DNA from: Trileptium ribeirensis | Taxonomy: Eukaryota; Nematoda; Enoplea; Enoplida; Thoracostomopsidae | Length of the DNA: 64,000 bases | Assembly (NCBI GenBank): GCA_030248225.1 | Contig: JASANE010016352.1 | Coordinates: 1-64,000 of the forward strand | Direction: 5' to 3' | Part shown: piece by piece, positions 10,231 to 22,041 of the stretch | Layout of the letters: each line of letters opens with the position of its first letter | Numbering within the stretch: position 1 is the first letter of the stretch | Made by a program: the position numbers and the translations under genes | The notes under the pieces: generated by a model | The model's input: the letters and a program-made list of their open reading frames with translations, nothing else | Told to the model about the DNA's origin: nothing | Database searches by the model: none

Positions 10231-10692
10231 GACTCAACGACATACGCTTCTCCAGGCATGCTTCGAATCCACTAACCCGATATAGGAGGACTTCAGAACT
10301 GTTGAACATTAAGGGTAAAAAAAGGTACCATAGAATTCATTATCCCCAATACACTACAACTGGATTGCATCCGTGTATAGATACGGCAGTAGAAACCTAC
10401 TACTCCATGACAATCTAAAGCCGGTTCCGGAAACTTCAAAAAATGAAACTGACCAGACTCGGTGCATCTAACATTCAATTAACAATAAAAGGTAGGATGG
10501 ATCTATTACATGGTTTATGACTCAACAACATACACTTCAATGCCGCTCAGTGCATGCTTCGAATCCAGTATTCTGATATAGGAGGGTTTGGGACACTTTG
10601 TTCAACATTAAGGGTAAAGGAAAGTAGTACCTTACGATTCACTTTTTCTCCACACACAACTCGATTGCATTCTTGCACAGACAGGGCAATAG
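10228..10692 (+). repeat. tandem duplication, ~291-bp offset
   Basis: 10228-10397 and 10519-10690 are direct repeats: 'gactcaac.acatac.cttc', 'gcatgcttcgaatcca', 'gatataggagg', 'aacattaagggtaaa', 'gattgcatc/t', 'ggca.tagaaacc'. The spacer (10410-10512) resembles the end of the Gypsy fragment at 4672-4780, so the pair is probably part of a decayed LTR-element 3' region. Confidence 0.55.
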
Positions 10693-13600
10693 AAACCCAG
10701 TCCATCTTTGAGATACCGACTATTAACCTGCGAGAACGGATTTCATTAGACGATGCCTAGCGACTAAACAACCACCACAAAAGATGTAGTGGCTGAATTT
10801 GAAATGAAGTGTCATGCACGCACAGGTTAAGTTGGTTTTGCAGAAAATCACTATTTATAAGGGAATAATTGAAATGTCAGATGTGGAAAAGAAAATATTA
10901 CGACCAACGCAACCTTCTTGACGCCTAAAATTTTGGCAGAGGAATGAACCGGGAAAGTCCCTGGTACGTAAGGGGCGGGTGCACTCTAAGCAAAAATCGT
11001 GTCAGAAACACTGCCTAAACAGATTGATGGAGAAAATGCCATTTCGAAGAAAATCTTGCGAAATTTTTTTGGCTTCTGAACGGAATTTCAGTATAACGAA
11101 CTTCGGATCGAGCGAAAACAAATTTTGCCTAAGTCGGGGGCGCGCCGTCACCCTCTCTAAGCTTTTTGAAACAGTGCCAACTTATAGGAGGCATGGACCA
11201 GGAAATTAAATTAAATTAAAAGGGAAAATCACTGGGAAACCCATTTTGCACCACACGTATCCTGGTTGAGTGCGGTAACTGAACTTAAGCTGATGATTGT
11301 AACTTCCTTACCTAAATATGCGTTTCAAATCTGAGTTCAAGTTACACTGCCCGAAACCTTAATATCTACAAAGTGAAAGCCAAACACAGTGCCCGTTTAT
11401 TGTTGCAACTATCAAATTAATGTAAGAACGAAAATAAAAACATGTACATCAATTATGATTCCAACTCTGGTTCAATCACGGACGAAAATATCGACCCAAA
11501 TAATTGTTGGGAGTAGTACAATCCGATAGCGTCAAAAAGCAATGACCAGTTTGCCCGAGATTTGGAACCCGACTTAACCTAGCATCACATAGAAATTTAC
11601 TGCACTATATGCTTTAAGCCTACACAAAATAGTTCAACTGCAGCGCTTTAGCGGGTGAATATGTTTCGTATACCTAAAGTATTATGCGTGACTCCACTTT
11701 AGGTGCGTATACCTGAATTGTTTTTTGTCAAGTCAGTTCGCGATGGAAAAAGCGAACAAAGAACTATTTCCTCTTATGTACGCGTACACTATTTTGCGAT
11801 CTAGAATCGCATTTTGCAGACCAAGTACAACGGAAAACGCTATACCAATCGAGTTTTTCTGTATGCTATAATAGACAAATAGGCTGCGAACATTGGCATC
11901 TCTTCAATATCATTTGATAAAAGCTGACAATCGTGTGAAACGGACAAATGTGTGCGAACGCCCATTCCATTCGTACATCGCAAAGCCGTTATTCGCGTTC
12001 ATAAAGATGCGAATACTAATGCCAAAAATGTGTACGCGAATTTCTTCTCGAATGAATTCGAGATTTTGACAAAAAGCGTTGGTGTATGGCTGTAATGTGG
12101 ATGTAAATAAAATAGATACAAAGAAATGGATACGCTAGATGTATGTATATTTGGATATTGGTTAAATAGGCATCTCGAATTGCATACCATAAATGTATGC
12201 ACGCTACGGTTACCGCACAAAAGTAACCAATGTCTGTGTAAACGTTAAACTTGGGACAGATTAGATGGATCTCAAACTGGAAACCGGGTTATTACGAGCA
12301 CTAGTTAAATATACGTTTGCAGTGTTTCAAAGACAGTTGAAGCGAGAGCATCACACGGCAATACTAACCAAGAAACTGCCGTCGGCCTTTCAATCGTTTC
12401 AAAACATAAATAAATCAAAGCGATATGTGCGGCTCATGACCTACATGAGATTGGGCCTACCTTCTGGTTTCACTTTCGATATAACACGGCTACTAATATA
12501 AAGATATAACTTTTTTAATGGAATCAAGTATCTTGTGAATTAGCGCAATGTTTATATATATTTTGTGTTGAACATCACATAATACAATAGCAATTTAGAG
12601 CACACTGTAGTAAAATAATTCATAGGTTTTCGCTAACTGCTGGATTTTATGACATAGATCTTGCTTCGTACTTGTTCTGTTTCGTTACCACTGGTGCAAA
12701 CTGAGTCAAAACATTCTGCTAATAATTATAGCTACTAATATTCCTCGGACTAATCATTAAAATGTTTGATGGATTTCAAATTTCGCTTTGAGATAACATT
12801 TTACCTTGCATCAATCCAGGTATTTATGATAGCGCGCACTCTGCTCTCTAGGCCACGCTTTACTTCGACAGTCAGAGAGTTTGTCAGTTTGTTAGCCTCA
12901 CTTCAGTTGTTGGTCAGTCTTATTCGTTAGTTAGTGCAGTTTAGAGTATTGTTCGTTGGTTGGTGGTTCGCTAGTGCTTTCTTCTGGTGTTATCGTAAGT
13001 CGGTCTTGTAGTAGTGTGATTTGGACTTTACGGTGGTATTGTTAAGTTACTTCTGTTTCATAGCAGCTTAGAGTTTGAACCTTAGCATATTTGCATTACG
13101 GCATCTCTGCTTATCGGTTATTTGCGCAAGCAGCATCTCAGCATCCCAGTATTTGGCGATTATTGTGGATAGTCACACAGCTCGTGGACATTAAGGCGAT
13201 ACAAAGTTTCCTGTGAAGAAGTAAAGATAGAGACACTGCGGCATGATGATGAGCATTAAAGAGCACGTGCTCGCTTCTGCGTTAATTCAACAAATAATTG
13301 GCTTGTGGGTTTGGAGATGTTACTGATTATTCAGCTTGGTGGATTTTGTACGGGCGAACCGTGTTCATCATTTCAATTGGAATTGTTTATTTTGGGACCA
13401 CAGTACATATACAGCGATTACTCATATTGAAGCCGTGTTTATTTCTTTTGCTGAGAATAAGCAGAGTGGAACAATTTGTGTATACACGCATAGACATTGA
13501 TAGTATTATAGCCTAGACGCCAGGCTGATAGTTGACTTTGAGATATTGATTTGGTTTAAGCTGTACATTGAATTAAAGGATAAGAGTTTGCCATTCGTAA

Positions 13601-14780
13601 CGACAGTCGGACATTCCCAATAGTCCAGTGTTGAATTCACCATAAAACTCTAGCGTTCAATTGTTCTTCGTTATTTGGAGGATTGTATATACAATCTGTG
13701 CTATACATAACAGTACGACAGAATGAACCAAGGGCGAGCGAGTTAAAAAACAGTACCTATACTAAAGAAGATTGTGAAACGTACGATGTCATATTTAACG
13801 CTACATAAATCTGAACATAGATTATATCCTTACTTGTTCGGTGAGAAATTTATAATTGATAAAAATGCTAGTGTTAACATTTTAGCAGTTATTGAATGGT
13901 CATAAAATTAACTTTTTAAAATAAAACAAATTACAAATAAGTAGGAATATATAAATCACTGTTGGCTCCGCAAAGTACAGGCAATGATATACATGTGAAA
14001 AATGACAAATTTGACAGGTTAATACATGAATAATATCATCAAAGTATTCCACTACGTGTAAACAAATCAACTGATCGTAAAGGTCAGGTTCTTAGCCAGT
14101 GACCCACGTTTCACCCTTGAAGGCTCAATTCATCATATGATCATATTACGATGTTCGTTTCCAGCTGGAATATATATACTACCAAGTGGTAAGCCTGACA
14201 ATTTGCGCTGGATCATGCGTGTGTAAAACAAGACAAAGGATCTTAAAGGAGTTAAGATATTCATGTCATTATTCTATATAGGCGTATCACTTCAAGTCCA
14301 TATGGAATATTGTCACGAAAAAATATTCAAACGCGAAAATTTACGGATAATTGTAAAATACACACTGACAGAAATAACTCCATTCAACTATGTATGATAG
14401 CTTAGAATGCAACATGTCCGTACCAAATTCTTATTGTCAGCCAAAAACAAAGCCTGATCTTTAATCCCAAACCGGCGAAACTGTAGAAAAGTTAAGGTGA
14501 TTGAACTATAAGCCAGCGAAATACAAAACCGAATATATTACACATGACATAATCCATCAGTAATGAAATACAAGATTATTTTCGGACAAACCGCGTGTTT
14601 TGTATACACACAATTATATATGGATGCTGCCGATTGCTATACATGTCTGTAATGTCCAATAGCAACCGATTGTAGCTTGATCAAAAAATTGTGATAAAAT
14701 TGCAAGCAGCTGGGCAAAAAATGTCAAAAAGAATAATGTAGTGAAAAACAAGAAATTAAAATTCCTAGTTGTTACATTAT
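10693..14780. other. unassigned DNA
   Basis: No coding exon or defined repeat recognised. The stretch 12820-13230 stands out: a TATTTATGATAG box followed by a 'gttagtta/gtcagtt'-rich leader resembles an LTR promoter with untranslated start, but no second copy exists here to confirm it. A hairpin (tcgaatgaattcga) lies at about 12048-12061. Confidence 0.3.
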
Positions 14781-14781
14781 G

Positions 14782-15284
14782 TGCGAGTAAACTTAAGGCG
14801 ACCCCACCATCCATGCTATTTTGTAATTTTGCATAAATATTGTTACGGAACGCTCTTCGGCCAATTACAGTTCTGCGAAAACTGTTCGCGAACACGCTTC
14901 TAGCGATTGAAATCTAGCCATTTCCTGTCGCGAAAATTCAAGTAAAATTGTCCAAATTTTTGAGAACATAAAACTTGTGTAATTTGAGTTAAACCGGTCT
15001 CCTTCTCGAACACCAAGAGCTTAACCATGTTTGTGACGTCACTTTTGCATTAAATTTGTTCGCGAATATTGAATAATCCAAATATAAATGACTATGCGTT
15101 ACGGAACCGAATCCCTCCAAATACAAATAGAAATTCTGTTCAAATACAAGGTATAAATTCTGGCATTTGATTTGATGTTGCCAATCTTCGATTAGCAAAA
15201 ACCGCCTTTTTTCCGGAACAAAATTTACGATCGGTTATTACAAAATAAGATGGTTGGTGGGGTTCATTTTAAGTTTACTCACGA
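14782..15284. mobile_element. MITE with ~45-bp terminal inverted repeats
   Basis: GCGAGTAAACTTAAGGCGAC then CCCACCATCCATGCTATTTT (from 14783) is mirrored at 15239-15283, where the complement reads GTGAGTAAACTTAAAATGAA then CCCCACCAACCATCTTATTT. About 500 bases long, without an ORF. Flanks have 'attat' and 'aatta', but a target duplication is not certain, so the superfamily is open. Confidence 0.6.
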
Positions 15285-15329
15285 ATTAAAAGTTGTGGCA
15301 TATTCAAAGAATAAGGGCCCAAGTAACTG

Positions 15330-15445
15330 TGAGGAGCGGCAAAAAATGCAGGCTATGCCGTTCCGGATATACTAAGCTTAAGCTAAGGTCCTTACATGAG
15401 ACATACACTAAGCCTAAGTGGTGGGGGGGGGCTGCCGCCCCCGAA
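15330..15445 (-). repeat. Merlin-like terminal fragment
   Basis: On the minus strand the segment reads GGGGGCGGCAGCCCCC, then ACTTAGGCTTAG and more CTTAAG/CTTAG runs, like the left end of the Merlin element at 20994 (GGCGGAGCCCCCCGGC then TTAGGCTTAGGC). A GC hairpin (about 15424-15443) marks the end. The partner end is not found, so this is probably a truncated relative. The 169-codon open frame over it (15293-15802) crosses the relic and shows no domain. Confidence 0.4.
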
Positions 15446-15799
15446 CTGAATTGCTTTTCTAAGGTTATAACGAACACATCTCAGGGTTACTTGGGCCACA
15501 ATAACAAGCATTCATGTTATGACCATAGCACTTCCTTTGGCTTAAAACCCATGCTTATTACAAACTTATGTGACTTATTGAAAAGTAAACGTACTGGCAC
15601 ATACTCACAGGCTATGATTATATTGCACTCGCCAGTAACAGTTCATGGGAAATCTATTTTAACATACATTTTAAAAAATGTTGCGTTAAAAAATAACACT
15701 GCTGAATTAACCAAGGACGCTGCGGCACAATGGATTACCGTAAAATATATAAGTGTGCACTGCACAAATCCATATTTTAGGCGTTCATTTTTGAGCGAT

Positions 15800-17204
15800 T
15801 AGGGGCACGACCATTATGACCTCCCCATCTGCTTAGGATGAGCCGACCAAGGGCGACGGCACGGTAAAACTATCATTTGCTAGATAACCACGGCTGGATG
15901 AGTACCAAGTTCCAGGAAAATAACTTAGATTTTTGAAATAAATTTTTACCATGAAAATTCAAAATAAATAAAATTGTAATGCAAATAGCAATTTATATGA
16001 ATTATTGTATCTTGTGGGTTTATATAGGTTTTCATTACATAACAAGGTTTCAAATTTGAAATTAAATTCAAGGTATATTTTTCAAATTTAATAAACCCGA
16101 TTTCAATGGTTGTAGGAATTCACCCATCGAGGCGCTTAGTGTTTTCATTGGTTATGGAGATATGACTATTTTCGTGTATTTCAGGTCTTTTGGGCCCACG
16201 CTATCCCCCTATGTAATTTTTGCAACATAGGTAACCAACACAATAACGCATCATATTCAGTTACATTAGCTTTTCTCGCTGCACAAAAGAGAACAAACAT
16301 GTCATAATTATCAGGATAATGTCGTATTCGCGTATTTCGGGTCAATTTTTATCCAATCCTATAACATATATTCACACCTTATGCCGTTACATAATGCTCT
16401 ACAAAATGTACCCAGAACACCTATGTTAACATTTATGTATGGAGATACGCTTGTTTATATATAATTCGGGTCTGGCGGGCATCTAAAACATGTTCGCCGT
16501 ACTCCTGGATCCAAATGTAAACTTGTACAAAAGCTTTATACAGAATACAGCGTTAATTGCATTAAAATTGAACCTTAAATTGGCTGAAATATCTGCACCC
16601 ATTTTCGAAATACAACCAAAAAACGCCTTGTCGGACCCAATTATGACTCGAGACAACCCATGTGGTTCACTTTTAAGTGGGAAGTGGACAAGAATCAGTC
16701 TTCAGCCCTAATTAATTGCGCACAAATAGAGATTTCAAGTTTTCGTTTGAGCTAGCCTATTTTTATGTCTTAATAATTAGCAAATAATAATTCCAATATC
16801 AGTACTCCAAAATAATAAGAACAGCTACGCAAGCAAAACAACACACTAAATGACTGTAATTTCAGTAATGAATAATTTATTGTAAAACACATAACGTAAC
16901 AAACGATCCATAGAAAACAAACCCAATGAGATCCATGGGGTAAAACAAGGAATAATGTTGAAAGATACTTATATTATTAGGAACCGCAGACTCTTGTTCT
17001 AGTAGTACCCCTGTTGATTCCAATAATACTTAGTACGCCAAGCTTAGTATTTAGTGATTCAGTATAAATATAAAACCCAAGAGACGTCACTACATGTACT
17101 ATAATAAAATATACATAAAATCACAAGTATTACTACTAGCGCAACTAAAGCATAATCCTTCATCGAAGCATCACCAATGTAGATATTGTAACTATGTGCA
17201 TACT
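15800..17204. other. unassigned DNA with a decayed tandem repeat
   Basis: Three degenerate units near 16151, 16308 and 16435 share a 'tatggagata.g' box followed by 'tatttcgggtc', with about 130-160 base spacing. Nothing else recognised. Confidence 0.35.
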
Positions 17205-18456
17205 GGGTCATTTCACGAAACTATGTACTTTTGAAACAGCCCTTTTTGAAGCCAAAATGAAACGTTTTCGAATGTACAGTGCCTAGACTCCTTCCTACTT
17301 AAAAAACCCTGAATTTTTCGAATATCGATGTCTCTATGCAAAAAGAGCTACCTGAAACCTGCTGCAGGGCTCGCAAAGGGTCCCCTAGGGGTCAAATATT
17401 AATCCGAAATAAACCATTATTCTGTAGGTTGACACAGTGGCACGTGAACATGCAACTAGGATCAAAACGGTCGCCATCAAGCCATTTGGAGAACTTTCGA
17501 CCTAAAATTGGTGCCGCTATGGCCTTTCTGGGGTTAAAACCGACTAATTTAGAACAAGCCTACGGCAGAAATTTTTCTAGCGCAACTGAGACAGCACTTA
17601 CAGATACCATTTTATGCACACAACGCAACCATGAGTGGGGGATGTCCGACAAAAAATTTCAGGTAGGTCCTTTATCTAGCTGCTCAGTTAACCGTACGGC
17701 CACATATCATGGTGCAATGATGATAAACTTATATATTAATATTGATCTTGCGACCTTCGGTTTCGTTTACTATACATGCGGTCGGGGGCTATATTTTCAT
17801 TAAAATTTTTAATACATGGTTCAATTCTAGTGGGGCATTACTATGTTTCGATTCGGCCTATGATAAGACTGTATGCTAGATTTGGATTTTTCAACCTTAA
17901 TGTTCGTAAGGTCGGGGGGGGCTACATTTTGCATACCCCATTTTTGGCACATAATGACCTTCGACCACATAATCAAACAACGCATGGACAGACACTGACA
18001 TTATTTTTTCAATGAAACCTGTACTGATTACGATTATCGTTAAATAGCATTTATGGCGCTAGTGCACTTTGACATTATTTACCAGCGTATGCAATCTGCC
18101 AAATTTGACCTATGTCGGGGAAGGGGGCTACATGTCACGAAAAAAATTTTCGGAAGCTTGACGTCAGCTTCAGTGTCTTCCCAGTTTCGCGGCAAAGTTA
18201 GCAAATACCAATGGATCACAGGGAACTAAAATCACACATATGTATCACGTGCTACCAATACGGCGACGTGTTTTTGTCTTCATTTGGCCAATCCGGTTTG
18301 TGGGCCTCTGGCTCCTGCTATGTTAGGAACACATATGTCCACCATTCCTCATTATGACCGTCGGAACGCCTATTACTCTACCTCATAACGACATTCAATT
18401 TCCTTCCAAAACACTGGTGGTACGGGCCAAAATGACATGGTTTCGTGAAATGACCC
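17205..18456. mobile_element. TIR element D (~1.25 kb)
   Basis: Starts GGGTCATTTCACGAAAC and ends with GTTTCGTGAAATGACCC, a 17-bp perfect terminal inverted repeat; similarity continues inward (ATGT.CTTTTG). The flanks offer at most a 3-bp duplication (ACT). A related copy, truncated, lies at 33125-33344. The open frames inside (155 codons from 17336, 79 codons from 17776) have no recognisable transposase motif. Best called a non-autonomous element of unknown superfamily. Confidence 0.75.
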
Positions 18457-20348
18457 CACTACAAAGTTCTGTGCATCGGCAGATGGAATTATCCACCAGT
18501 TTCCAACTCCAACTGAAGTTTAGTTAAATACTTTACCGGTTAAAACATTGCTTACTCTGAATATTACGTTACTTGTATAATAAAAATAATGGTGTCAGTC
18601 TTCAACTGCAAACAGCAATTTTCTATTAAAAATTAAAATAAGATAAAGAGTAAGGAGATTGCCAACACTGCAAGAATTAAACAATGAATCCGCAAAACTC
18701 AATGTTACTGAAACCTGGTGATCATGTTAAAAAATATGTTACTACTACGACATTATTTAATCAAATCACGAGTATAACTAATTATTTTTGCTTGTTACTG
18801 TCACCAAGTCTTCAACATGTTTACATTAATCGGCAACGCTGATCGTCCTTAAACATAACAACAATTTTATCATTAATAATTAGCACTATCGTCAAACAAT
18901 AATATATAAAACAAATACAATCTATTTTCGCAAAAATAAAAAGGTTTTGGTGATTCAGCTTTGAGACCCAAATTACGAAAAGATAACGATGGGCCTACAA
19001 GCACTGTGGCAACTAATATGTGAATAAACTGGTTGTAAGTCAAGACCCATTATGACTTAAATTTAACTCAATACATTAAATTATGTAAAAGTATGGAACT
19101 TAATCCTTAGTACGATTATGATTAACAATGTATTTCAGTAATTATGTTGGTAGTTGTTTAATAACGGTCACTTGGTGTATGTTATAAGGCTCACACAAAA
19201 CTACTTCCACATCTATGGCATTCCGATAAGTAGGAATGTTACAATATTGCAAAATATGCAATTCTGCGTTAAGGTCGACAACCAGATCGCAGCCTTAACT
19301 CCAGTCTAATCCCAAAACCGATAGGAGAAAACAGAAACGTAGAATCAATGTACTTTAAAGCGCGAAAGCAATGAATAACCGGAACTGGAACTTCAACTTT
19401 GTGTCAGAACCATAATCTGGTGTTATCAATAAGGTAAAATATAACAAATCATTAATGAGCCTTTTTTGTTAGTGGTTACTGATGGGCATGCAGGGTTATG
19501 TATGTTACCGGTTATTCCCATTGGCTTCGCTGGTTTAACGGCACAATAAGTGTATCGTTGTCCCTGCGAGGTGCTCGACGGGTCTATAAATGCTAAATTT
19601 TGGCAACAAAACTGCGAAATTTTGTTAATTTTTCAATTAGCTGCACGTTGCTGCGCAGATGGGACTAAATATTTTATCATATCTATTGGATAGCTGGATA
19701 TGATTAATGCAGTTTTGCTTACGTCAAAAGCAGTCAATTCGGAAATAGTGTTTCTGTTGTAGCGTTAGTATTTGATAGGAAATGAACAACTTTTATTGCA
19801 GAATACGCCATGCAGGTACAGCAATGAACTATCGAAGTAAAAACATGCGAGTCGTTATCTGGAAACGTGTTTTTGCTCAAGGAGGGTATGGTAGAATATC
19901 TGCCCATTTTATGTGCTTCAAAGAAAATTTAATATTGCGCTTTACAGCAACACCGATTTGCTATTGGGCTATACAAAAAACTGTTGGTAGTCTAGCTGTC
20001 GTAGACAGCAATAACCAAAATAACATCGGGCAGAAAGTGGATAAAAACATAATAATGACAATTTGAGGTCACATCTTATGTTTGAACTACGATAAGATGT
20101 GTACATACATAGATATGGTAAATCTGAAAATGGTTTCAATGCTTGTTCTCGATATAAACTGGCTTCGTTTTAGATTCAGTTCCTTAACGATCGGATGAAA
20201 TCCACTCGTTTTGAATCGACTGCTATTAAATCGACCGTTATGAATTGACTTTTTGCGGAATCTTAAAACCTGTTCTATCTTAAATATATACACAAAATCT
20301 TATTCTGGTTGATGTCAGCGGTTTGTTTTATCTTCACTTCGTTCAAAG
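18457..20348. other. unassigned AT-rich DNA
   Basis: No exon, RNA gene or repeat recognised. The longest open frame (19782-20066, plus) has no known domain and ordinary composition. Confidence 0.3.
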
Positions 20349-20993
20349 TATGACAGCGGAAAATTCGGCTCTGGTTCGGTTAGGGGGGATAAAATCAGGG
20401 AAGGGGCCCACCATCTTTTCAGGTATAGCCCCCATAGTCTCTGGACCCCCAATCATCTCTCACCCCCAAAACCGATCTCTTCGAGATCAGGGTCGCCCCT
20501 TTTCAGGTATAACCTCCGATATGCTGATTCAACATTCTTTTATTTTCGGATTTTTGGGGGATATGGAGGCTTTTCTGGCAATTTTTTTCCTAAAGCTTCG
20601 CTTTAAGATTCTTCCCCCCCAACCCCCCGGGGGGTAATTTTTCCCGCTCTTTCCAATGGAGAAGGTTTTAGGGCTCTATCTCTTAAGGGGGCTTCAGCAA
20701 GGGGCCCTAATTTCAGGGGTCGGAATTTTTTTAAAAATGTGGTTTTTGGTTATTTTTACATTTTTGACCATAACTTTTTATTGGATGGACCGATTTGGCT
20801 CAAATTTGGACATGAAAAAGAAGGTCCCATGCGCTATCGAACGGTGTATGGTCAGGGTAACGACATATGGAGCCCGATACTGGCAATGCAGGCGAAAACT
20901 GATATTTTTAAATGACATTCTTATGCGTTTAAATGGATGGATTTTTGGCATTGGTTATATCGTGATTAGGTCAGTGGGAGAACAGCTTAGTAC

Positions 20994-21897
20994 GGGGGGT
21001 CCGGCGGGCGGAGCCCCCCGGCTTAGGCTTAGGCTTAGGTTTAGGCTTAGTCTAAGGCTCAGGCTTAGTCTAACATAGTATAAGATAGTGTAAGTCTAGT
21101 TTATAATTTAAATAAATAAAGGTGTACGTACTTCTTAGACGTGGTACATGTCGCGGACTTGAGCGACGAATGCACCGAGAAGGTTGCGTTTGAATTGTCT
21201 GCGCCATTGAAACTCCATCAGAGTGCGATCGAAGAGATCGGCGGCAATACCTCGACGCTTGCGCAGGAAGTTTTTAAGGACGCCCCATAAACCATCTATA
21301 TTTTGAGTGCTAATGTCGCGACAATAGTTGTACCAATTAGTGCAGGCCTCTTTACCGACTTTAGCTTGTTTCCTTGCCCATTCTGAGGGAAGTTCGTCAA
21401 TATAAGCGAAGATTAAAATTAGTACTTGGTTTAGTGATAGCTTATGGTGCGCGAAAAAAGAAGAGTGACGAATGAAATATTTTTGGCGGCAATTTTGGCA
21501 TCTCCACTCGTAATTGTCAATTCTGGCGATATCATTACGAGCAGCTAAATACATATGATTGCCGCATGTGCAAGTTTTACTGTTGCTGATTAGGCCCCAT
21601 TCAGCTAATAGCTGAATTGTAGAGTCATAAGTGATGGTGCGTTGAATCATTTCAACGAAAGTGATGTTAATGTCATTTATATGTAAAGCATCTATTACAT
21701 TATTATTGTGTATTATACTGTATCTAGCAGAGCGGGGTCTGCCACGTTGAGCCATAATATATGCGGTATATATAATCTAAAATTCTGAAAAAATATCACA
21801 TATATATATCGTCTCGTCATTCTGCGTCTATCTATGCTACTTGTGTCTATTTTGCTCATAAAAATTTTTTATCGATTTTTCAACGTACCGGGTCCCC
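20994..21897 (-). mobile_element. Merlin (IS1016-like) transposon, 904 bp, internally deleted
   Basis: A perfect 8-bp direct repeat CTTAGTAC lies at 20986-20993 and 21898-21905. The element between has ends GGGGGGTCCGG and (complement of) GGGGACCCGGT. Merlin elements are known for GG termini and 8-9 bp target duplications, and the internal ORF (21135-21755, minus) supports the assignment. The left end carries a TTAGGC-rich tract (21021-21070). The perfect target duplication argues for a fairly recent insertion. Confidence 0.88.
21135..21755 (-). CDS. Merlin transposase with catalytic core deleted in frame
   Basis: 206 codons, starting MAQRGRPRSARY. Residues about 58-95 hold a four-cysteine zinc ribbon (CTCGNH...WRCQNCRQKYFIR), as in ISXO2/IS1016-type transposases, then the helical region usual before the DDE core (LNQVLILIFAYIDELP, KQAKVGKEACTNWYNYCRD). 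The text then jumps to TQNIDGLWGVLKNFLRKRRG, the segment around the third catalytic residue. The stretch carrying the first two Asp residues, normally about 80-100 residues, is absent, and the usual Glu of 'TQ.IE..W' is Asp. No stop or frameshift is introduced. The product would probably bind DNA but not cut it. Confidence 0.85.
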   Translation of the reverse strand: MAQRGRPRSARYSIIHNNNVIDALHINDINITFVEMIQRTITYDSTIQLLAEWGLISNSKTCTCGNHMYLAARNDIARIDNYEWRCQNCRQKYFIRHSSFFAHHKLSLNQVLILIFAYIDELPSEWARKQAKVGKEACTNWYNYCRDISTQNIDGLWGVLKNFLRKRRGIAADLFDRTLMEFQWRRQFKRNLLGAFVAQVRDMYHV

Positions 21898-22041
21898 CTT
21901 AGTACTGAGGTCAAAATTTGAAAGTTGTTGGAATATGGTCAAATTTGGTACCGTTGAACTCGCCTCGTCGAGCTGAGTCGAATGGTACCAAAATCATCGC
22001 TGTACGACGATTCCCTGATTTTATCCCCCCAACCGAACCAG

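Larger units (their letters stand above)
20371..22041. mobile_element. TIR element M, host of the nested Merlin
   Basis: CTGGTTCGGTTAGGGGGGAT then AAAATCAGGG (20371-20400) is matched by its complement at 22013-22041, with one base missing. Weaker inverted similarity continues outward to about 20349, so the true ends may be slightly outside. Without the Merlin insertion the element is about 760 bases. No transposase seen; open frames at 20323-20637 and 20656-21078 are low-complexity G/C tracts. Confidence 0.55.

Noticed and set aside
10250..10270. tRNA gene (GCTTCGAATCC resembles a B box, also at 10556)
   Set aside because: No A box at the right distance and no cloverleaf can be folded from the flanks; the sequence is part of a duplicated repeat.
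15293..15802. 169-codon open frame as a gene
   Set aside because: It crosses a Merlin-like relic, has no recognisable motif and low-complexity composition; no splice context supports it.
17336..17803. 155-codon open frame as transposase of element D
   Set aside because: No DDE, zinc-finger or helix-turn-helix pattern is visible, and the second copy of D lacks the region, so conservation cannot be tested here.
21021..21070. Interstitial telomere of TTAGGC type
   Set aside because: The run is short and impure, lies inside the Merlin element, and a similar motif follows another Merlin-like end.
20323..21078. Two open frames (104 and 140 codons) as genes
   Set aside because: They run through G/C tracts and TTAGGC repeats of elements M and Merlin and have no domain.
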